A DNA stretch of 64,000 nt from the NCBI GenBank assembly GCA_977017575.1, contig CDRNVI010000008.1, positions 124,001 through 188,000 on the forward strand, in the 5' to 3' direction. The notes under the pieces were generated by a model. The model saw only the letters and a program-made list of their open reading frames with translations. It made no database searches and was not told the DNA's origin. This document shows, in pieces, positions 1 through 8,983 of the stretch. The position numbers and the translations under genes are program-made. The DNA is from Paramoeba atlantica (taxonomy: Eukaryota > Discosea). Numbering within the stretch: position 1 is the first letter of the stretch; each line of letters starts with the position of its first letter.

Positions 1-69
1 GTGCCCAGGGATCAAGTGAACAGCGAGGAGTTTCTACGTTATCGATGGAGCATGTGGGCCATCCTCTGA
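1..69 (+). CDS. Possible 3' end of an upstream gene
   Basis: Frame 1 is open from the window edge and ends at a TGA at 67-69, giving a 22-residue tail with no recognisable motif. It could be the end of a gene beginning before the window, or chance. The following 380 bases (70-449) hold no gene I can support and are AT-rich, like the other intergenic DNA here. Confidence 0.2.
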   Translation: MPRDQVNSEEFLRYRWSMWAIL

Positions 70-449
70 AGCGGTCCTTTTGCCCTTTGGTGCAGTCTTA
101 CCTGAAGCCGTATAACCAAGCAAATTTCATATTGGCAAGAAATCAATTTTCCTCAGAAAATCGTTTATTCTACTTAAATTATGACTGGGAAAAAAGTGCG
201 AATGATGGTGTTAGATTAGGCTGTATTTTGAAGAGTTTAGGATTACAATCTTACAGGTCTTTTTCTTAATAGATTCGAAAACTACTTTAAAAGCAGGTAA
301 TATGCCTTGTTTTCTGTGCGAAGTGGGTTTCTGTACGAAGTGCAAAAAAAAGTACAGCTGTGTTATTGATAATAGCTATTCACACTGAAATACGTTTTTC
401 TTCATATTTTCCTACACAAGATTAACTGATGTAGTTAAAGGATATTGAT

Positions 450-3062
450 ATGGATGGCGTACCTGTTTCTCGCAATACTTCTGGAGCCCCTAGCCCACCT
501 CCAGCTTCGGATGCATGTGCCGAACTCGTTGAACTCTGGGAAGATTACTTTCGCTTATCAAAGTCCGTGTCTTCGTCAAATTTGCATGTAGCAAAGCATC
601 AAACATGTGCCGAGGAGGCAACATACTATTCTCTAATGTCGGAATTACTTCGACGTGCTGTTCAACACTCTCCTTTTTTGTGCGAAGCAGCAGGTCGTCA
701 AGTGCTGCGCTCACCAGACTGGGAGCTTTCGGTCATTGGAATGCCTCCTGTTTCATACACCTCTATTTTAAAGAGTTCATGTGTCGGGCAATTAACTACC
801 TTACGTGGTGTGGTCAATTCTTCCAGTACGGTAATTCCTCTGCTTTACTCCATGAATTTTATCTGCGATTCCTGCGGTCAGCTTGTGCACCAAATCATGC
901 CACAACTTGGAGTTTTCAACTACCCGACCCCGCAATCTAGTGAGACGAGTAGTAGAGAGCCTTTGACTAGAGGGTCAGACTCGAATGCAACGCCCAATGT
1001 AGCAATATGTGCGTGCACTAAAAAATCATCAAATAATTTCAGTTTTAGTCGACGCAGCACATACACTCCTCTATTTGACCAAGCGGAATACGTGGATGCT
1101 CAAATTTTGTGCTTGCAGGAACGAGGATCAGGTGATTCGTTTCGAGGAGAACGTGAAGGAGCTAATATGCACCTAGAGAGCGAAGCCCAACATCGTGAGG
1201 GTTCAATCTCTTCCATTGAGGTAGTTCTTGTAAAACATGAAAGATTTTTTAATATTGCGCAACCAGGGGATATCGTTACGGTTAATGGAATTCTTTCTGT
1301 GGGTACTTCCTCTACCGATGCTCTGCGGCGAAGTGGCGGAGATAAGGCGAAATATCGAAAGCAGGGAGGTACAACTGGAGGTCTGAAATCTCTAGTGCTC
1401 ATGGCGCGCCACATTACCCTTGAGGAAAACATTGCGAATGAATCAGACTTGGAGGGTAGTTCAGAGACGGATATAAAGGATGTATCCAAAGCGAGACAAG
1501 GAATGAACTTCAAGTCCGAAAATAGAGCAAAACTGTTCTTGAATAAGCTAAAAGCGGTAAGGAACTCAGGCATCGAAGTTGACCTTATTCCGACTCTTCT
1601 TTCTTCATTTTGCTCTTCGATATTAGGTCATGAAACCGTGAAACTTGGAATTTTGTTGTGTGCAGTCGCAGGGCATAGCTCAGAAGAAAATACTATTGAA
1701 CATCCCCATGCTGAAGGAAATGGTGGTCTCGAAAAAGAAGCGAGCTCAAAAAATCCACCTAATCTAGCTCATTATGATTGTGAAGCATTTCGTGCGCCTC
1801 TTCAGCGCGTTAAGACGGTTCATCTTCTTGTGTTGGGGCCAGCTGGAGTTGGCAAATCTCATTTGCTACAGGAAGCGGCCACACTTCTCCCTCATAGCGT
1901 TTTTGCATGTGGACCAACTGCCTCGAATACTGGATTGGGTGTAGCGTGGTCCCGCTCTGGTTCCGAGTCATACGGGTCCGGGGTTTCACTTCAAGGAGGA
2001 GTACTCACTGTGGGCCATCGCGGAATAACTTGTCTAGACGAGATTGATAAAATGTCATCGTACTCATACAATACTCTTTACGAGGCAATGGATCGTGGAG
2101 AACTCAGCGTTGCAAAGGCCTCCGTTCTTCACAGTGTCCCGGCGAATACATGTTTAGTGGCCGCTGGAAATACGGGTGGTCGTATTCCTCGGGCTCTTTT
2201 TACTCGATTCGATCTTGTGTTTGTGCTATCATCGCAACGTAGGACTTCCAGCGGGCCAGAGAATTCCTTTTCGCAACGCACCGACCACTTGGGCCGGCAT
2301 CTTCTTCGTCAAATGTTCGACAACTTAGACGATTCTATGACATCGGAAAAATATGCAGCAAATACTTCGCAGGATACTATACCACGTTTACTTTCTCCAT
2401 CTGTATTACGTGCTGTTCTACGAAAGCTTCGGTCAGCACCTACCCCCCGATTGGCTGCCTCTGCGGAGCACGCCATAGCCCGAGCTTATGTATCCCAGCG
2501 TATGCTAGGAACGGGGATGCCGAGCTCCCATGCTCTTTCGAGCGACTTAACATCATCTCAAGTAAATCTCACTGAGTCACAATTGGATGGATTACCCACC
2601 ACCACCACGCTACGCCGGCTGCACTCCCTATATAAGTTAGTCCTTTCTATGGCAAAACTAAGATATAAAACAGAGGCAACTGACTCGGATGTACAAGATG
2701 TGCTGGATTTGCTTGACGGATCGGCGTGTTACGAAAATGATACCAGTGGACTCGGTATCTCTTTAACTTCAAATTCAAAACAATTTGCGCAGAGCGCAAC
2801 GCAACCAGGAAAGAAAATGAATCAGTCTCAAATGCGAGATTTTTTTGAGGATCAGCTAAGAGATAAACTTCGCAAGGGTTTAATGAAAGACAACGTTTTT
2901 AATGAGACATTTCTCCGTAGTACATACCATGAATGCTTTGAGGAGTATATAAGAGAAAACTCACGAGGTTTACAGAGCTTTGAGAAAATGCTGCGTGATC
3001 TGAATGCCTCTGGATCACTTCTTATGCAGGGTTCTTCTTCATATAGGCTGAATCGTAAATAG
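450..3062 (+). CDS. MCM8: MCM-family helicase, MCM8-like
   Basis: Encodes an 870-residue AAA+ ATPase of the minichromosome maintenance family. A four-cysteine zinc-binding site is seen near residues 138-141 (CDSC) and 186-188 (CAC). The ATPase core has Walker A GPAGVGKS near 464, Walker B LDEIDKM near 530, a sensor-1 region AAGNTGG near 571 and the arginine-finger motif FTRFDLVF near 586. MCM2-7 normally have GDPxxxKS and DEFDKM, so both motifs are divergent. The stretch after Walker A (VFACGPTASNTGL) and the C-terminal region resemble MCM8 more than MCM2-7 or MCM9. MCM8 acts with MCM9 in nuclear homologous-recombination repair. The family call is firm, the MCM8 assignment less so. The ATG at 450 follows AT-rich DNA without a strong pyrimidine tract. 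Confidence 0.75.
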   Translation: MDGVPVSRNTSGAPSPPPASDACAELVELWEDYFRLSKSVSSSNLHVAKHQTCAEEATYYSLMSELLRRAVQHSPFLCEAAGRQVLRSPDWELSVIGMPPVSYTSILKSSCVGQLTTLRGVVNSSSTVIPLLYSMNFICDSCGQLVHQIMPQLGVFNYPTPQSSETSSREPLTRGSDSNATPNVAICACTKKSSNNFSFSRRSTYTPLFDQAEYVDAQILCLQERGSGDSFRGEREGANMHLESEAQHREGSISSIEVVLVKHERFFNIAQPGDIVTVNGILSVGTSSTDALRRSGGDKAKYRKQGGTTGGLKSLVLMARHITLEENIANESDLEGSSETDIKDVSKARQGMNFKSENRAKLFLNKLKAVRNSGIEVDLIPTLLSSFCSSILGHETVKLGILLCAVAGHSSEENTIEHPHAEGNGGLEKEASSKNPPNLAHYDCEAFRAPLQRVKTVHLLVLGPAGVGKSHLLQEAATLLPHSVFACGPTASNTGLGVAWSRSGSESYGSGVSLQGGVLTVGHRGITCLDEIDKMSSYSYNTLYEAMDRGELSVAKASVLHSVPANTCLVAAGNTGGRIPRALFTRFDLVFVLSSQRRTSSGPENSFSQRTDHLGRHLLRQMFDNLDDSMTSEKYAANTSQDTIPRLLSPSVLRAVLRKLRSAPTPRLAASAEHAIARAYVSQRMLGTGMPSSHALSSDLTSSQVNLTESQLDGLPTTTTLRRLHSLYKLVLSMAKLRYKTEATDSDVQDVLDLLDGSACYENDTSGLGISLTSNSKQFAQSATQPGKKMNQSQMRDFFEDQLRDKLRKGLMKDNVFNETFLRSTYHECFEEYIRENSRGLQSFEKMLRDLNASGSLLMQGSSSYRLNRK

Positions 3063-3306
3063 GTATCAACATTCATGTTGTTCTCGTCCATAGAATATCA
3101 TGGGAAGTAGTTGTAAAATGTTCGGCAGGTCTAGTTTCCTGTGCCTCTTCCTAAAACAGGGGCTTCAAGTTTTGTAACCACATAATAAAGATTTACCTAA
3201 CGTAGGGAACACGAAAATTTGTTACCTTAGTGTAGTCATAGGCGCATATTAGTAGATATTTCGCCTTTCTACAAAGACCATTCTTTTTTTAAGTTTTTGG
3301 CGCGAA

Positions 3307-4083
3307 ATGTTAGTCTGTGTGAAAGCAGCTGACACCCTCGTAGATTCGCCACCATTGAAGCGCCGACGAGCAGCCAAGGTCCGCGGCACTGCGCTTTCTC
3401 CAGACATGGAAATGCACCGTTTCGTAAATCAAGTCAAAGGAAAACATCGTTCTTGGAAGCCATCAAATCCTATTTCAGAATGGAAGGGTGTGTATGCGAT
3501 TCATGAAAAAGTTCTGGAAATCGATTGGGAAAATTTAGGCATTCGTGGCACATTGGATTTTATCTGCTTGCCTTCCTCTCTCAATGTTCTTTCTATTAAG
3601 AATGATATTGTTGCTCTTGAAAAGCTCTCGGGGGCGCCAAGGTTTGATAAACTCCCGGAAAGTCTAAGTACACTAGAGCTCATCAATCACTCATTTAGCG
3701 GACAGGTAGATCTAACGCATCTCCCTTTGGCTATCACTTACTTTGACATTTCTGGAAACCGATTTACCGGAACGGTGGACTTGACTGCTCTTCCGCCTAA
3801 TCTTGGCACCCTTTTACTCAGTCGCAATGCTCTCAAAGGAGATGTGTGTCTAACCAAGCTCCCTTTATCACTTGTAGTTCTTTCTCTTGGCGAAAACACG
3901 TTTACTGGTTCCCTTGATCTGACACAACTTTCCGGATCCTTGCATACACTGGAGCTCGAATGGAACAAATTTGAAGGCGTTCTAGATCTACGAAAGTTGC
4001 CGCCAAGCATACAACGTATAGATATCTGTATGAGTGGGTTCGACGGATATGAGGATGACTTTGTTCCCGATGTAGTCGTTTGA
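3307..4083 (+). CDS. Leucine-rich repeat protein, copy 1
   Basis: A 258-residue protein with a basic N-terminus containing KRRR, a head region (HRFVNQV..HRSW) shared with the other LRR proteins of this window, and then about five LRR units of 23 residues of the form N.F.G.vDLt.LP..L..L.L. The paired cysteines of the usual CxWxGVxC head motif are absent: the equivalent segment reads EWKGVYAI. No signal peptide or membrane anchor is seen, so a cytosolic or nuclear place is likely. The start follows a T-run and an AAG at about 3290, a plausible trans-splice acceptor. Related LRR families occur in kinetoplastids; the ligand or partner is unknown. Confidence 0.8.
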   Translation: MLVCVKAADTLVDSPPLKRRRAAKVRGTALSPDMEMHRFVNQVKGKHRSWKPSNPISEWKGVYAIHEKVLEIDWENLGIRGTLDFICLPSSLNVLSIKNDIVALEKLSGAPRFDKLPESLSTLELINHSFSGQVDLTHLPLAITYFDISGNRFTGTVDLTALPPNLGTLLLSRNALKGDVCLTKLPLSLVVLSLGENTFTGSLDLTQLSGSLHTLELEWNKFEGVLDLRKLPPSIQRIDICMSGFDGYEDDFVPDVVV

Positions 4084-4357
4084 GCGAGTCACATGTACAT
4101 TATAACATTGTAAATATCATCGTTACATCTTTCCTTTCGTAATTTCAATTTTTGTAGCTAAACCTGGGACAAGAATAAGTCACTCCCCCCCTTACACTTT
4201 TCAAAAATGTTTTTATGTGGATGTTTTACATATCGGCGGGGTCATACTTAGTAATAAAAGGGGGGAACTTCTTCATTTCTTTGACCCCCTACGAAGAACA
4301 TCTTAAACAACCCAAAGAAATTATTTTCCCTATTGGTTCCTTCTGTCTTTTTATATT

Positions 4358-5335
4358 ATGCTTCCACAGGATTCTACGGACTGTGTGTTTCCACGGACTT
4401 TATGGCATTTTCAAGGTTCATGGAATGACGTTATAGCACCCCATCCGGTATCCGAGGTTATATGTGACGTTAGTCGAGAACAAGACTCTGAAGTCGAAGA
4501 TACAACTGCACAGACATATCACCGTTCTCTGTACGAAAAAATGCTCTCTGCTATTTCGCCTTCTTTGCGCAATTCTGAACTTTTGTCTGAAGAGCTTTTT
4601 TTCTCACAATCTAAAACTTTATCGGCATCGAGTGACGATCCTTACGCCACACTTCACAAAGTATTCCGCATTGTAGAACACCTGTCACCGACCCTTCATA
4701 ATATTTACAAAGATGTATGTACAGTGAATGAAATCAATAACGTTTCCAAGTCTTGTCTGTCACTTTTACAAACGCTTGATTCCTCACCTCGACTTGAGGC
4801 AAGTCTGATAGTGGTATCAGATGCATTCGCGAATGGAGAAGTATGGGCCAGTAGCAGATCTCTTCGGTGCGAGTTTTTGAATATTGTTTCTCAGCATTTC
4901 ACTTCTTTCTCGTCATCGCCCGTCGACGTATTGTGCGCTTTGCACTTCCGATACCTTACGCAAACTATCGCTTTCGGTGCCGAAAAGCCTTTCCAATGCA
5001 AAACTTATTTTTCTTCGTCAACAGAACCGAATTCTTCGGTATCAAAACCAACTACTCTTTCTGCCGACGTATTATCGCTCGCCGCCACACTTCCACCTGC
5101 AGCGGTACAGTACCTGAAGCAAAGCGAAATAGAAAACATGAATAGCATGACATCGCGACAAGAGTGTGTCGAAGAGAATTTTAAATCCACAATGATTTTC
5201 TCTCGAAGAGCAATCGATCGTTTTACACAAGATTTGCAGCAATGTTCTCGGCATCCAATGCTCATAAACGAAGATGATTTACAATGCACCGAAGATATCA
5301 CTCCGGGCAACGTGGAATCTATATTAACAGTGTGA
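4358..5335 (+). CDS. Hypothetical protein, alpha-helical
   Basis: An open frame of 325 codons in the same orientation as its neighbours. It is rich in Ser, Leu and Glu, has no transmembrane segment or signal peptide, and shows no motif I recognise. A pyrimidine-rich stretch (4336-4360) precedes the start, but a good splice-acceptor sequence (TTCCACAG, ending 4369) lies just after the first ATG. If that acceptor is used, the true start is further in, for example the Met near residue 62. Its length and its place between two real genes make it a likely gene of unknown function. Confidence 0.6.
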   Translation: MLPQDSTDCVFPRTLWHFQGSWNDVIAPHPVSEVICDVSREQDSEVEDTTAQTYHRSLYEKMLSAISPSLRNSELLSEELFFSQSKTLSASSDDPYATLHKVFRIVEHLSPTLHNIYKDVCTVNEINNVSKSCLSLLQTLDSSPRLEASLIVVSDAFANGEVWASSRSLRCEFLNIVSQHFTSFSSSPVDVLCALHFRYLTQTIAFGAEKPFQCKTYFSSSTEPNSSVSKPTTLSADVLSLAATLPPAAVQYLKQSEIENMNSMTSRQECVEENFKSTMIFSRRAIDRFTQDLQQCSRHPMLINEDDLQCTEDITPGNVESILTV

Positions 5336-5566
5336 AACGGTTTTCTATATCACCTTACTCCATTCGTATACATGAATTTACACGTAAGTATTACGTTTAG
5401 AATTTGCGCTCTACTGTCTCTAGCAAACTTCTTGCACAAAGATAAATATTGAAACATCAGTTCGTTTTAGTTCGCTTCCTCAGTGGAGGAATAATATCAA
5501 ACAAAATCATAATCTTATACTTGCTTGTAGTATATTTTCAAGGCTTGAATTGTTTATATAGTATCC

Positions 5567-6418
5567 ATGAGTTTATTCTCTGCTGTGGATATCCAATCTT
5601 CATCGCGCAGGGCCGGTCGAATCCGAGGTGCCGGGCTTCCCCAAGAATATGAACTGTCTCGAGTGGTAAGCAACATTTCGGGCCACTCCCCTACTTGGAC
5701 AACGGAAACACACGCTTGCAATTGGGAAGGGGTAACCTGTAATGAACAGAAAGAAGTTGACGAAATTGTTTGGCGAAGCATGTCACTTTTGGGAACCATT
5801 TCATGGTCAGACCTTCCTTTAACTTTACGCAGTTTCATCATAGGACATTACTTGTCTATGGGAACGGGGAACGTAATTACTGGAAACCTTCCTACCTCTG
5901 ATTTACCTCCTCTTTTAGTGAAGCTTGTGATGGACAACAACAAGGTTGGCGGTGATTTAAAAGTGGAGACGTTTCCTAGACATTTAGAAATCTTTGAGGC
6001 GGCAAAGAACCGTTTTGCTGGAAGCATTGCACTTTGTACGCTTCCTGCCACATTACAAACGCTAGATCTTCACGACAACTTACTTTCTGGGAACATCAAT
6101 TTAAGTAACTTGTCACCAGAAATGGTTGCCTTATATCTTTTCATGAACTCCTTCCATGGAGAGGTTTGTCTGCGCTCGCTACCTGCAAAACTCCGCTATC
6201 TTGACTTGGATAAGAATGCTCTCAGTGGGGAAGTTGATCTGTCGAGTCTTCCTGTAACATTGTTTCGCATATCTCTCAATCATAACTCATTTGTTGGAAC
6301 CGTTGATGTTCATAACGTCCCTGATTCCATGGATACCCTAGACCTTCGCGGAAACGATTTCACATCTATCGTACCTGTCCCTTACCCTGCGTGTGTCCAC
6401 TATGACAAAAAACTATAA
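5567..6418 (+). CDS. Leucine-rich repeat protein, copy 2
   Basis: A 283-residue member of the local LRR family. The head has GLPQEYELSRVVSNI, then a Trp and the full cysteine motif CNWEGVTC near residues 51-58. An IxW element and about seven LRR units follow, many with N.(L/F).G and vdL..LP. The C-terminus has no anchor. The first ATG in the frame was chosen; the sequence between the previous gene and this start is short (231 bases). The protein probably folds as one curved LRR solenoid with an N-terminal cap. Function unknown. Confidence 0.8.
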   Translation: MSLFSAVDIQSSSRRAGRIRGAGLPQEYELSRVVSNISGHSPTWTTETHACNWEGVTCNEQKEVDEIVWRSMSLLGTISWSDLPLTLRSFIIGHYLSMGTGNVITGNLPTSDLPPLLVKLVMDNNKVGGDLKVETFPRHLEIFEAAKNRFAGSIALCTLPATLQTLDLHDNLLSGNINLSNLSPEMVALYLFMNSFHGEVCLRSLPAKLRYLDLDKNALSGEVDLSSLPVTLFRISLNHNSFVGTVDVHNVPDSMDTLDLRGNDFTSIVPVPYPACVHYDKKL

Positions 6419-6595
6419 AGCAAAGTGTTTCAAGCAAAGTGAACAAAAAGCGATTCACTAATCTGTGCCTTCACGTTCTAATCAATCTAAAAGAACGTCT
6501 GTTTTGTTTGGGCACAAGAAGTGTCCAAAGTGTCTTTTAAAGACACTGCTTCACTAAACGTCTTGTATTTGCTTGTTTGGAAATTTATAGTTTTC

Positions 6596-6755
6596 ATTGC
6601 AAGAATTTTGAAACTTTCTTTCTCTTACTTTTTTCTCTCCTTTCTCCTCAACCTTTTCCTAACTTTTCTATCCCCACACCTTTTTCACTCCTTTCTTCCT
6701 CTCTCTAGAACCTTTTCTCCCCTTCTCCTCTCCCCACCTCCTCCACCCCATCCAA
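6596..6755 (+). promoter_or_regulatory. Polypyrimidine tract and trans-splice acceptor region of the MDH gene
   Basis: The 150 bases before the malate dehydrogenase ATG are almost pure C and T, interrupted by an AG in CTCTCTAG at about 6710. In kinetoplastids such a tract followed by AG marks where the spliced leader is added. It is the longest and purest tract in the window, which would fit a strongly processed transcript. Between 6419 and 6596 nothing else is seen. Confidence 0.5.
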
Positions 6756-7727
6756 ATGCGCGTCGCCGTCCTCGGCGCCACCGGCGGCATCGGCCAAGCC
6801 CTCTCCCTCCTCCTCAAACTCCAACTCCCCCACGGCAGCACCCTCCTCCTCTACGACCTCTCCGGGGTCCCCGGGGTCGCCACCGACCTCTCCCACCTCG
6901 ACACCCCCGTCACCCTCCAGCACGCCCAAGGCACCCTCCCCCCCTCCCCCGACCACCCCGCCCTCGCCGCCCTCCTTGCCCCCGGGGTCGACATCGTGGT
7001 GATCTGCGCCGGGGTCCCGCGCAGGCCCGGCATGACCCGCGACGACCTGTTCGCCGTGAACGCCGGGGTCGTCATGGATCTTGTCACCGTCGCCGCAGCA
7101 GCCGCCCCCTCCCCCCCCGTCTTCCTCATCATCACCAACCCGGTGAACTCCACGGTGCCCATTGCCGCGGGCGCCCTCACGCGTCTCGGGAGGTACAACA
7201 AGAACCGGCTGTTTGGGGTCACGACCCTCGATGGGGTCCGGGCGACGACCTTTGTGAATGAGCAGCGGGACCCGGTGCGGGTGGAGACGGTGGCGGTGGT
7301 CGGGGGTCACTCCGGGCCCTCGATCGTGCCGCTGTTCTCGCAGCTCCCCGGGCCGGTGATGGGGCGGGAGGTGCAGGAGGGGCTGGTGCGGCGGGTGCAG
7401 GAGGCGGGGACGGAGGTGGTGCAGGCGAAGGCGGGGAAGGGGTCGGCGACGCTGTCGATGGCGGAGGCGGGGGCGCGGTTTACGATGTGTGTGGTGAGGG
7501 CGTTGAGGGGGGAGGGGAACCCGCGGGTGTGCAGTTATGTGGATACGGATGGGAGTGCGGCGGTGTCGTTTTTGGCGATGCCGGTGGTGTTGGGGAGGGA
7601 GGGGATTGTGCAACGACTTCCGATTGGGAAGTTGTCGGAGACGGAACAGAGGGCGTTTGAGGTGGCCACGGAGGCGTTGCAGAAGAATATTCAAGACGGG
7701 GAGAGGTTTGTGCAGTCCAAGTTGTAG
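6756..7727 (+). CDS. MDH: Malate dehydrogenase, glycosomal/peroxisomal (PTS1)
   Basis: A 323-residue NAD-dependent malate dehydrogenase interconverting malate and oxaloacetate. The dinucleotide motif GATGGIG is at residues 7-13, a substrate-binding loop with PRRPGMTRDD near 88-97, ITNPVN near 127, and the catalytic His in GGHSG near 184. Length fits the mitochondrial/glycosomal MDH branch. There is no N-terminal extension, and the last three residues are SKL, a type 1 peroxisomal signal, so import into glycosomes is expected. Base composition is striking: the 5' half is C-rich (third positions mostly C) and the 3' half is G-rich, quite unlike the AT-rich flanks. The frame is intact despite many C or G runs. 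Confidence 0.93.
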   Translation: MRVAVLGATGGIGQALSLLLKLQLPHGSTLLLYDLSGVPGVATDLSHLDTPVTLQHAQGTLPPSPDHPALAALLAPGVDIVVICAGVPRRPGMTRDDLFAVNAGVVMDLVTVAAAAAPSPPVFLIITNPVNSTVPIAAGALTRLGRYNKNRLFGVTTLDGVRATTFVNEQRDPVRVETVAVVGGHSGPSIVPLFSQLPGPVMGREVQEGLVRRVQEAGTEVVQAKAGKGSATLSMAEAGARFTMCVVRALRGEGNPRVCSYVDTDGSAAVSFLAMPVVLGREGIVQRLPIGKLSETEQRAFEVATEALQKNIQDGERFVQSKL

Positions 7728-8174
7728 GTAGTGAAGGTGCATAAGTCGTGGGAGGTGGGGGAATAACACGTGGGAGGGAAGTCATGGGCGACATGTGGAA
7801 TACCGAATGGTGTCAAAATTTGTTTTAGAAAGGTGATGTTTTCGAAGTTTAGATGTGGCGTCTTAGGCAAAGATGTGCTTTCTTCTGTGCTACATGTTTT
7901 GGCTTGTGAATATTGCATGTTATATTGGGTTTCTTCAATTGCACTGCTCTTTTGGCTCTTTATATGACGTGCTCATAGTTTTTCGTTGTCGTCTTCGTAT
8001 CACCAACAATAGTGCTTAAATCAACAACGCTCAAATACTCTCGAATAGGGGTACATAATAACGCAATACATACTTTTTATGCTTATTTGTTTGGTAACGT
8101 CCATAGATGAATAGTTCTTAGACGCATTCTTAGAATTGGCTTTTAACAGGTTTGTTCTTTTTTTCCTGCGTTGT
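7728..8174. other. Intergenic spacer, no gene seen
   Basis: AT-rich DNA between MDH and the TSR2 gene. The G-rich composition of the MDH 3' end fades over the first 60 bases. Near the downstream gene there is a pyrimidine tract at 8151-8165, with AGs at 8149 and 8180. The second AG lies just inside the coding start, so the exact acceptor is uncertain. Confidence 0.5.
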
Positions 8175-8741
8175 ATGCAGAATCCACTACACAATCCACA
8201 AGTCCTGGAGGCATTTACACATGCATCGAAATTCATGTTCAATCGCTCTGGGTGTTTCCACATCATACGTGAGCACGGCGAACACCGACATCGGCACCAA
8301 ATTTTGGACGAGCTAGAGGATGACCTCATTCATTGGTTTTATAGTGAGGGAGAAGTTTATCCGGATGAAATTGAGGCGCATATTCTATCTGTTCTTGCAG
8401 ATCAACTCCACACAGAATTAGAAGAGGGTACAGCTCTGGAGATGGGACGACTTTTGCATAATATGTACGTCCGATGCCGCGAAGGAGATTTAAGCTTTTT
8501 AGAAGAAATTCAAAAAGTAGATACGGGGTCAGATTCCTTAGCTCTCAGAGAAGGACGGGATACGGACACAGTACATGTGGCAGGTTCCGAGACACAAAAC
8601 TTGGAACCGAATCCTACGCCAGAAGTGTGTCACGAGAGCAATTTATGTGATTCGAATACACCTATGACTAGAAAACCTCGCTCGCGTGCGCGAAGGCATC
8701 AACCCGACGCACACGGGTGGCATACGGCTGGGAGATTTTGA
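8175..8741 (+). CDS. TSR2: Pre-rRNA-processing protein TSR2 homologue
   Basis: A 188-residue protein whose first two thirds match the TSR2 layout: an N-terminal helix, the acidic segment LDELEDDLIHWFYSEGE, a second acidic helix with ADQLHTELEEGTALEMG, then RLLHNMYVRCREGD. TSR2 is an acidic chaperone that binds ribosomal protein eS26 and delivers it to small-subunit precursors in the nucleus. The WGG motif typical of yeast TSR2 is not evident and is replaced by REHGEHR. The C-terminal 60 residues are unconserved and end in a basic patch. The ATG at 8175 is the first in frame. Upstream in-frame codons have no ATG. Confidence 0.65.
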   Translation: MQNPLHNPQVLEAFTHASKFMFNRSGCFHIIREHGEHRHRHQILDELEDDLIHWFYSEGEVYPDEIEAHILSVLADQLHTELEEGTALEMGRLLHNMYVRCREGDLSFLEEIQKVDTGSDSLALREGRDTDTVHVAGSETQNLEPNPTPEVCHESNLCDSNTPMTRKPRSRARRHQPDAHGWHTAGRF

Positions 8742-8983
8742 TTTTTGGTATCCGGGCGTACAGCTGAATCGATTTTGTTCAAAGAGAGTAATCAGGGGTG
8801 CTATTATTTCGTTAGGATCAAGTGAGTTCATCGATCAACATACGTAGCAGTAATACGTATCAATAACGTAGTATCAATAGTCTCATGTTTCCCTATTCAG
8901 TATGATTTCTTTCGACCAGTAGTTTCTCATTTTCTATGAGCTTCCTATCTTCTTGGTTTTCAAACGTCACGATCTGATTTACT

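Noticed and set aside
45-269. 74-codon ORF at the window start
   Set aside because: No motif, AT-rich composition like intergenic DNA, and it overlaps the end of a possible upstream frame.
6705-7769. Long minus-strand ORF opposite malate dehydrogenase (354 codons)
   Set aside because: It is the antisense shadow of a GC-rich gene, with Pro/His/Gly low complexity and no domain; MDH on + explains the region fully.
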